Of a stretch of 9,873 bases of DNA, positions 1 to 4,977 are shown piece by piece. The translations under genes were made by a program, and so were the position numbers. The notes beneath the pieces were generated by a model. That model did not search any database. It saw only the letters and a program-made list of their open reading frames with translations, and was not told the DNA's origin. The first letter of the stretch is position 1. Each line of letters starts with the position of its first letter. Source of the stretch: Parvularculaceae bacterium (GTDB lineage Bacteria; Pseudomonadota; Alphaproteobacteria; Caulobacterales; Parvularculaceae); the NCBI GenBank assembly GCA_027080545.1, contig JALWRV010000457.1, positions 1-9,873 on the forward strand, in the 5' to 3' direction.

Positions 1-551
1 ACCCATGGCGGGATAATTTTTGCGAGACCCGTAACTATGATACCGCCGACTGTCCCGCCGGTAAGGGCCATCAAGGACAGGATATTCGCGGTAGCACCTG
101 TGACAATAATAGCCATGTGATTGTGGCCGCTGAGGATGGGGTGATTGCCTATGTGGGTCGGGTTGAATTGAACATCATCGGTGCCGAGACCGGCATCAAC
201 TATCGCTATCTCCACATGCGCCGCCCCCTCGACCCCGGCCTTGGGTGCAATTTTGAAAATGATGGCTGCCGTGGGGTGGCGGTAACCAAGGGGCAAGTTC
301 TAGGCATTATGTCGAATTTTAGCGCCTATTCTTCAGCAACGGACAGCTATGCCTATAACACCACCGCCCATTTGCATTTTGAAATGTGGGCATCGGAGTG
401 GGAACGTATTAACCGCCGAAACGCTGGGGGCGTCGGCGCCATTGCTCTCTATGCCGATTTGGTGCGGGCTTATAATGACTTGCTAGAAGACAACCCTGAC
501 CAGCATGACCCGGTGCAAACGGGTGCCACCTGCAATTTTGTCGATTATTGA
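1..551 (+). CDS. M23 family (LytM-type) metallopeptidase, 5'-truncated by window edge
   Basis: This is the C-terminal part of a zinc metallopeptidase of family M23, whose members cut peptide bonds in peptidoglycan cross-bridges or stems. The frame is open from base 3 with no stop, so the gene begins left of the window. The GTG at 117 lies inside the domain, after the first metal motif, and is not the start. The H-x-x-x-D motif reads HQGQD (His codon 69-71, Asp codon 81-83) and the H-x-H motif reads HLH (His codons 369-371 and 375-377), so the known zinc ligands are present and the enzyme should be active. Cysteines in NFCE, DCPAG and STC suggest disulfides and hence an extracytoplasmic location. 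It closely resembles the M23 lipoprotein at 1319-2191 and is probably a duplicate of it. Signal peptide or lipobox cannot be seen here. It ends in TGA, 99 bp before the next gene's preferred start. The substrate is not known. Confidence 0.88.
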   Translation, partial: PWRDNFCETRNYDTADCPAGKGHQGQDIRGSTCDNNSHVIVAAEDGVIAYVGRVELNIIGAETGINYRYLHMRRPLDPGLGCNFENDGCRGVAVTKGQVLGIMSNFSAYSSATDSYAYNTTAHLHFEMWASEWERINRRNAGGVGAIALYADLVRAYNDLLEDNPDQHDPVQTGATCNFVDY

Positions 552-635
552 TCTGTTTGGCGCTCTCATTCGCCTGTCTGGCACCCCTTGCACCCACAGC
601 ACAATGAGATAGACTTGAGTATGGGGGCGAGGCGT

Positions 636-642
636 AAAGGAG
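636..642 (+). promoter_or_regulatory. Ribosome binding site deciding the GTG start at 651
   Basis: AAAGGAG lies 8 bases before the GTG at 651. In-frame upstream starts (a codon at 588, ATG at 621) have no comparable Shine-Dalgarno sequence, and using them would put a charged stretch in front of the signal peptide. I therefore prefer 651. Confidence 0.7.
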
Positions 643-650
643 TGTTTATT

Positions 651-1322
651 GTGCGGCGTAACGATCCTGTGACAATTTTAGGCAAAGGGCTAATCGCCCT
701 CTTTTTCAGTATAAATTTCCTCTCCACCCCAGCCGCTGCCCAAAGCGCGCCGACTATTTCTCAATTGGTGGCCAATCAAAATCGTGGCACGGCCCCGGCC
801 CTCACCAACGAGCGCTCGGTGATGAAGCAGCAAGTGCGCCCCACGGGAGAGTTTCGCCTTGCCCGACAAGTGCGGGTGGATATTGATTGGGCAGCAGCCA
901 GAACCGCAGCGCGGAATTTTTCCGCAGCAAAACGCAATTTTTCCCAGCCCCTAGATAAGCTGGCTGTCAGCCAAATTAACATGCCCATTCTCATGCCAGA
1001 AAAACTGCCTTCGGGAACGCTGTTAATGGGGAAAGATTATTATTATCACGGGGTGACCCGCCATAATGGATATGGGCTTTCCATTCACGGCACTTGCATT
1101 TTATCGGAGGTCAGAACCCCCGGCGACAAAAAAGCCGGCGTGCAAGATATGCATATTTTCCAAACGGAAGATGGCATGGCCGCCAGCTTTTCGCTTTTCG
1201 GGGCAGCCTATAGCGTGATGATGGTGTGCGATGATCCGAAAAACGACAAGCGCTGTTCCAGCCAAGCCTATATGAAACAAATTGTGGACGGGATGATTGT
1301 TTCGCTGGGAGGTGGGGCATGA
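651..1322 (+). CDS. Exported protein of unknown function between two M23 peptidases
   Basis: I do not recognise a named family. From the GTG at 651 the product is 223 residues. Residues 1-30 form a clear Sec signal peptide: a basic start (VRR), a hydrophobic core (about 13-25) and an Ala-Ala-Ala cleavage site before Gln31. The mature part has an Ala/Arg/Asn-rich helix-like stretch (about 60-100), then a more globular half beginning at the MPILMP segment. That half contains a Tyr-rich patch (KDYYYHG) and three cysteines (C149, C193, C202); C193 and C202 flank a short acidic loop and could form a disulfide. No enzyme motif is visible. From memory, exported alphaproteobacterial proteins with a similar Pro-Leu-Leu-Pro patch and a C-terminal Cys pair exist, but I cannot name them. 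The stop overlaps the next ATG (ATGA), which suggests translational coupling and a shared function with the M23 lipoprotein, perhaps as partner or inhibitor (inference). A longer version starting at 588 or 621 is possible but less likely. Confidence 0.8.
   Translation: MRRNDPVTILGKGLIALFFSINFLSTPAAAQSAPTISQLVANQNRGTAPALTNERSVMKQQVRPTGEFRLARQVRVDIDWAAARTAARNFSAAKRNFSQPLDKLAVSQINMPILMPEKLPSGTLLMGKDYYYHGVTRHNGYGLSIHGTCILSEVRTPGDKKAGVQDMHIFQTEDGMAASFSLFGAAYSVMMVCDDPKNDKRCSSQAYMKQIVDGMIVSLGGGA
1307..1313 (+). promoter_or_regulatory. Strong ribosome binding site of the M23 lipoprotein gene
   Basis: GGGAGGT lies 5 bases before the ATG at 1319, inside the end of the upstream gene. Together with the ATGA overlap it supports this start and coupled expression of the two genes. 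Confidence 0.7.
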
Positions 1323-2191
1323 AACGGGCGCAAAAAGTTTTTCTAACAGGGCTGGCTGCTCTTTCCCTTCTCGCTTTAAGCGGATGCGAAAGCGATGGCA
1401 GTCCGCCGCCTTTGCCTCCCATTGGCGGTGGGGGCACGGGCACACCGCTCATCTTTCGTTTTGATCCGCCCGGCAGGCTTATTCCCGGCACTGGCCATGA
1501 TGCCACCTCAACCGGGGTCACCAGCCCGACCATTGTTGCCCCGGGCATGCGCTTTCCTTATGAACGCGGACCAGTATTTGCCAATAGTCAGGTGTGGGGC
1601 CATGGGGGTGCCGGGGGATCAATCTTTGGCCCCGCATATCCGCCCGCCCCCGGGGGCACCCAAGGAGATGCAGAAAATTACCGCTATCCATGGAAGGATA
1701 ATTTTTGCGAGCAAAGGGGCTGGAACGCCCCTAAATGTCCAGCAGGCAAAGGTCATCAGGGGCAGGATATTCGCCCACCCACATGCGAGGCAGAAAAATA
1801 TTGGGCGGTAACCACCGAAGCCGGACGCATTGGCTATGTGGGCACGGTCTCAGTGGAACTGATTACCGATACGGGGCAGGTCCATCGCTATTTGCATTTG
1901 GAACGCCCCTTGGCGAGCGGCATTGTTGCCGGAGCGCGGGTGGCCAAGGGTCAACGCATTGGCCGCATATCCAATGTAACGGGGCGGCGGTCCAATGGCA
2001 CATTGTCTCGCGCCACCACGGTGCATCTTCATTTTGAAATATGGGATGGCAATTCTGATGGCTCGCGCAATCTCGGGGTTGGCCCCTTGCCGCTCTATAC
2101 CAGCCTGATCGATAGCTATCGGCGCCTGCTACGCTCAAGCCCTATCAGTAATTTCAAACAGCCTTTGGTTAACCCCTGCCATACCCATTGA
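1319..2191 (+). CDS. M23 family metallopeptidase, predicted lipoprotein
   Basis: This is a 290-residue M23 (LytM-type) zinc peptidase, predicted to be membrane-anchored and to act on peptidoglycan. Residues 1-22 are a lipoprotein signal peptide (basic MKRAQK, then a Leu/Ala core) ending in the lipobox LSGC, so C23 should be lipidated. Residues 24 to about 110 are a Pro/Gly-rich low-complexity tether. The catalytic domain covers about 120-270, with HQGQD (H146, D150) and HLH (H236, H238) giving the full ligand set. C130, C140 and C156 match cysteines in the truncated paralogue at the left edge, so a conserved disulfide is likely. The start is supported by a lipoprotein signal directly at the N terminus and a good ribosome binding site. 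It overlaps the unknown exported gene by 4 bp and converges on yjbQ with an 11-bp gap. Which bond it cuts, and whether it sits in the inner or outer membrane, cannot be read from the sequence. Confidence 0.92.
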   Translation: MKRAQKVFLTGLAALSLLALSGCESDGSPPPLPPIGGGGTGTPLIFRFDPPGRLIPGTGHDATSTGVTSPTIVAPGMRFPYERGPVFANSQVWGHGGAGGSIFGPAYPPAPGGTQGDAENYRYPWKDNFCEQRGWNAPKCPAGKGHQGQDIRPPTCEAEKYWAVTTEAGRIGYVGTVSVELITDTGQVHRYLHLERPLASGIVAGARVAKGQRIGRISNVTGRRSNGTLSRATTVHLHFEIWDGNSDGSRNLGVGPLPLYTSLIDSYRRLLRSSPISNFKQPLVNPCHTH

Positions 2192-2202
2192 TGGGCCTTG
2201 GC

Positions 2203-2628
2203 TTAGCCTAAATGCAAAATGATCGCGCGGGTTTGCGGGGCGTTTCTGTGTTCAAACAGATAAAGCCCCTGTCATGTGCCGAGCAGTATTTGGCTATTTG
2301 CCACCGGTATGGACAGGGAGGTTTGGGTGAGCGCCGCCTTGATATGGGCGGGCATGTCATCGGGCCCTTCTGCCCTGTGGCGAATAAAGGACATTTTGGG
2401 GTCATCACTAGGCGGCACGAGACGGGCGAAAAATTCTTGCAAATCAGCCCGCACATCCGGGTCGGCATTTTCCTGAATGGTGAGCGAGCAAGAAGTATGG
2501 CGCACAAAACAGGTGAGCAGCCCCTCTTCTATCCCTGCCGAACGCACAAAATCTTGCGCCTCACGGGTGAAGTCATAGAGACCGGGACCGTTGGTGGGGA
2601 TTTTGAGGCAGGTTTGCATGGGTTTCAC
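2203..2628 (-). pseudogene. yjbQ: YjbQ / UPF0047 family protein, interrupted by in-frame TGA at the conserved Trp
   Basis: UPF0047 (YjbQ) proteins are about 140-residue enzymes of poorly defined role; some show weak thiamine-phosphate synthase activity. Read from the GTG at 2628 (or the ATG at 2619), the core is intact: HTSCSLTIQEN, ADPDVRADL, the EGPDDMPAHIK region, then SLSIPV and LLGT. The next codon, at 2272-2274, is TGA. Reading through it, the same frame continues QGLYLFEHRN and on to a TAA at 2203-2205, giving 141 codons, the normal family length. The family signature there is GTWQ, so TGA replaces the invariant TGG by a single base change; no frameshift is needed. A second departure is Ser where the signature usually has Gly (IPVANS). 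Termination yields 115-118 residues lacking the C-terminal strand with the FEHR motif. No good ribosome binding site is visible, and the upstream region is repeat-rich. Alternatives to a pseudogene are a sequencing error, a very recent mutation, or stop readthrough. Confidence 0.82.
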
Positions 2629-2660
2629 ATCAAAGTTGAAATTATGGGGCCAGAGACGCC

Positions 2661-2690
2661 ACCCTTCGAGGCTCGCTTGCGCGTTCGCCA
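2661..2690. repeat. REP-like intergenic repeat fragment
   Basis: The stretch around CTTCGAGGCTCGCTTGCGC resembles one half of the dispersed REP-like elements that I know from alphaproteobacterial intergenic regions, typically CTTCGAGGCTCGC followed by a CTCAGGATGAGG block. It lies just upstream of the yjbQ start. The call rests on resemblance from memory, since only one genome window is available. Confidence 0.4.
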
Positions 2691-2721
2691 GTAGAAACGG
2701 TCTGGGGGACAGTTTCCACGG

Positions 2722-2738
2722 CTCACCCTCAGGGTGAG
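2722..2738. repeat. Perfect 17-bp inverted repeat
   Basis: CTCACCCT and AGGGTGAG form two perfect 8-base arms around a single central C. The loop is too short for an RNA hairpin without opening some pairs, and there is no T-run, so it is unlikely to be a terminator. The CTCAGGGTGAG core also resembles the CTCAGGATGAG core of the neighbouring repeat at 2797-2840. It is probably part of the same mosaic of repeats in the gap between yjbQ and rpoD. Confidence 0.5.
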
Positions 2739-2796
2739 TTCAGTTCATTGTTAAAAGCATTACTCTATTCTTTTCTGACCCCTCTAAGAGATGCTG

Positions 2797-2840
2797 CCGT
2801 CCTTCGACAGGCTCAGGATGAGGGCAGCCTCGAAGGATGG
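2797..2840. repeat. REP-like inverted repeat downstream of rpoD
   Basis: CCGTCCTTCGA (2797-2807) and TCGAAGGATGG (2830-2840) are inverted arms with one mismatch around a 22-base loop containing CTCAGGATGAGGG. An alternative fold pairs GCTGCC (2793-2798) with GGCAGC (2823-2828). Elements of the form CTTCGA...CTCAGGATGAG...TCGAAGGATG are widespread intergenic repeats in Alphaproteobacteria and some other Proteobacteria. It starts about 50 bp beyond the rpoD stop and might limit 3' decay or read-through, but no U-run follows on either strand. The rest of the gap (2739-2796 and 2841-2888) shows nothing I can identify. Confidence 0.55.
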
Positions 2841-2888
2841 CCATGAAGCTCCATGCTTGGCGCAAGGTTCTCACGCAGATACAATCCC

Positions 2889-4826
2889 CTAATTATCCAA
2901 AAAGCTTCTCAATTTCCGGCTGCGGCTTGGATGTTTCAGCTTGCGCAGGGCCTTGGCTTCGATTTGGCGGATGCGTTCGCGGGTCACCGAGAATTGCTGG
3001 CCTACTTCTTCCAAAGTGTGATCGGTGTTCATGCCGATGCCAAAGCGCATGCGCAGCACCCGTTCTTCGCGGGGGGTCAGTGAGGCGAGGACGCGGGTGG
3101 TGGTCTCGCGCAGGTTTGACTGGATGGCCGCGTCGATGGGCAAGATCGCGCCTTTGTCTTCGATGAAATCGCCCAGATGGGAATCTTCTTCGTCGCCAAT
3201 CGGCGTTTCCAGCGAAATCGGCTCTTTGGCGATTTTCATCACCTTGCGCACTTTTTCCAGCGGCATGGACAATTTTTCGGCCAGTTCTTCCGGCGTTGGC
3301 TCGCGACCAATTTCATGCAGAATTTGCCGCGAGGTGCGCACAATTTTGTTGATGGTTTCAATCATATGCACCGGAATACGGATGGTGCGGGCTTGGTCGG
3401 CAATAGAGCGGGTAATCGCCTGACGGATCCACCACGTGGCATAGGTGGAGAATTTATAGCCGCGACGATATTCAAATTTATCCACCGCTTTCATCAGGCC
3501 GATATTGCCTTCTTGAATGAGGTCGAGAAATTGCAGGCCGCGATTAGTATATTTTTTCGCTATGGAAATCACGAGGCGCAGATTGGCTTCGACCATTTCC
3601 TTTTTGGCAATGCGCGCTTCGCGCTCGCCTTTTTGCACTGTCTGCACGATGCGGCGGAAATTTTGCACCGTCAGACCGGTTTCTTGCGACAAAACGCCGA
3701 TTTGCTCACGCAGGGCTTCTATCTGCTTGGCCCCCTTGGTGGTGAAATTTTTCCACCCCTTGCCCGACAATTTTGAAACCGTGTCGAACCAATCAGGATC
3801 CAGCTCTCTTCCGAGATAATTGTCGAGAAATTCCTGACGCGGCACGCCGTAACTGTCCGCCATACGCACCAGCTTGCCTTCCAGCCCCATCAGGGCGCGG
3901 TTAATGTCATAGAGCTGCTCGACCAGCGCTTCGATGCGTTGATTGTTGAGCCGCACCGAGCGCACCTTCTCGACAATATCCTTTTGCAGCTTTTTATAGC
4001 GGCGGGTTTGCGAGGGAGACAGATCCCCACCCTTTAGCTGCTCCTCAATCATAATGTCTTGTAGGCGCCGCAGCTTTTTATAATCTGCAGAAATTTCATC
4101 AAAGGTCTGCATAACCCCTTCGCGCAACTCGCCTTCCATGGCAGAAAGCGAAAGTGCCCCCTCGTCGAAATCTTCTTCCTCATCTTCCGAGGCCGCCTCG
4201 GCGCGCTCATCTTCTTCACGCCGTACCCGCTCGGCCACTTCCGGCTTGGTCATATCGGGGCGCGACTCCGGCCCGCCACCATAGGTCGCGTCCAAATCAA
4301 TAATATCCCGCAGCAAGACGCGCCCTTCTTGAAGCTCATCCCGCCAAACGGTAATCGCCTCAAAGGTCAAAGAGCTTTCGCACAAAGACCGGATCATGGT
4401 CTCACGACCCGCCTCGATGCGCTTGGCGATGGCAATTTCACCCTCGCGCGACAGCAGCTCCACCGTGCCCATTTCACGCAAATACATGCGCACCGGATCA
4501 TCCGTGCGGTCAGCCCCTTCTTTGGTGTTGGTGGTGACTCCGGTTTCAGATTTTTTAACAACCGCCTTGGAGCCTGCCTCGTCCTCTTCTTCTTCCCCTT
4601 CGGTGAGGTTGATACCCATCTCCGAGAGCTTGGCCATAATGTCTTCGATTTGCTCGGAGGTATATTCGGTCTCCGGCAGCATCTCGTTCAACTCATCATA
4701 AGAAATATAGCCGCGCTTTTTTGCCGCATCGATTTTCTTTTTCAGAGAGGCTTTGGAAAAGTCGATAATGGGCGCTTCGGCCTCTTCAACTTTCGTTTTC
4801 TTCACTTTGGTTTTTTTTACTGCCAT
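2889..4826 (-). CDS. rpoD: RNA polymerase primary sigma factor (sigma-70, RpoD)
   Basis: This 645-residue protein is the housekeeping sigma factor that directs RNA polymerase to most promoters. In order: a Lys-rich start, region 1.1 (about 17-85), an acidic Glu-rich linker, region 1.2 (DDPVRMYLREMGTVELLSRE, about 106-125), the large non-conserved region typical of proteobacterial RpoD (about 140-400, with two very acidic tracts), and region 2 (about 410-490). Region 2 includes the -10-recognising helix with W465/W466 and IRIPVHMIE ending near 490. Region 3 (about 491-560) follows, then region 4 with the -35-binding helix-turn-helix (VTRERIRQIEAKALRKLKHP, about 614-633). All core motifs are intact and the length is usual for alphaproteobacterial RpoD. 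The chosen ATG follows a poor Shine-Dalgarno match. It is the last gene of the yqeY-dnaG-rpoD cluster, 151 bp after dnaG, with its own candidate promoter in the gap. Identity is near certain. Confidence 0.98.
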   Translation of the reverse strand: MAVKKTKVKKTKVEEAEAPIIDFSKASLKKKIDAAKKRGYISYDELNEMLPETEYTSEQIEDIMAKLSEMGINLTEGEEEEDEAGSKAVVKKSETGVTTNTKEGADRTDDPVRMYLREMGTVELLSREGEIAIAKRIEAGRETMIRSLCESSLTFEAITVWRDELQEGRVLLRDIIDLDATYGGGPESRPDMTKPEVAERVRREEDERAEAASEDEEEDFDEGALSLSAMEGELREGVMQTFDEISADYKKLRRLQDIMIEEQLKGGDLSPSQTRRYKKLQKDIVEKVRSVRLNNQRIEALVEQLYDINRALMGLEGKLVRMADSYGVPRQEFLDNYLGRELDPDWFDTVSKLSGKGWKNFTTKGAKQIEALREQIGVLSQETGLTVQNFRRIVQTVQKGEREARIAKKEMVEANLRLVISIAKKYTNRGLQFLDLIQEGNIGLMKAVDKFEYRRGYKFSTYATWWIRQAITRSIADQARTIRIPVHMIETINKIVRTSRQILHEIGREPTPEELAEKLSMPLEKVRKVMKIAKEPISLETPIGDEEDSHLGDFIEDKGAILPIDAAIQSNLRETTTRVLASLTPREERVLRMRFGIGMNTDHTLEEVGQQFSVTRERIRQIEAKALRKLKHPSRSRKLRSFLDN

Positions 4827-4903
4827 GGAATTGATAGACCCGCTTTAAGATTGGCCCGCACCCCGCATCAAGGGTCGGCGTCTGGTCCCGTAAAGGACGA
4901 TTA

Positions 4904-4912
4904 ATTATATCA
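4904..4912 (-). promoter_or_regulatory. Candidate extended -10 promoter of rpoD
   Basis: On the minus strand the dnaG-rpoD gap contains TGATATAAT: a perfect TATAAT (4904-4909) preceded by TGn, the extended -10 form. The -35 region 17-19 bp upstream has no good TTGACA match, which extended -10 promoters tolerate. Transcription would begin near 4897 and leave a leader of about 70 nt before the rpoD ATG. It would let rpoD be made independently of dnaG. The call rests on motif sequence and position only. Confidence 0.5.
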
Positions 4913-4977
4913 CCATTTGGCTTTTCAGATTGTTCGGCACTTTTTTCTCGGCATTGGCGGCGCTTATGGTCCAACGC

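Noticed and set aside
1111..1548. Minus-strand open frames (145 and 114 codons) across the unknown gene and the M23 lipoprotein start
   Set aside because: They run across the coupled junction on the opposite strand, with no signal, motif or ribosome binding site.
2184..2208. Small inverted repeats CCCAT-TG-ATGGG and GGCT-T-AGCC at the M23/yjbQ junction as a terminator
   Set aside because: Loops of 1-2 bases and no T-run; they do not form a credible intrinsic terminator.
2208..2507. Minus-strand open frame of 99 codons overlapping yjbQ
   Set aside because: It overlaps the yjbQ frame out of phase. The real continuation after the TGA is in the original yjbQ frame, so this is not evidence of a frameshift.
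2203..2628. TGA read as tryptophan (altered genetic code)
   Set aside because: TGA ends the M23 genes, the unknown exported gene, yqeY, carA and the zinc-finger gene at sensible places, and all other tryptophans in the window use TGG.
2212..2694. Plus-strand open frame of 160 codons opposite yjbQ
   Set aside because: It is antisense to a clearly recognisable UPF0047 protein, has no family features, and exists because of the codon composition of the opposite strand.
3177..3776. Plus-strand open frame of 199 codons opposite rpoD
   Set aside because: Shadow frame opposite sigma regions 2 and 3, which are among the most conserved bacterial protein sequences.
4329..4904. Plus-strand open frame of 191 codons opposite rpoD
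   Set aside because: Shadow of the strongly conserved rpoD coding strand, without recognisable protein features.
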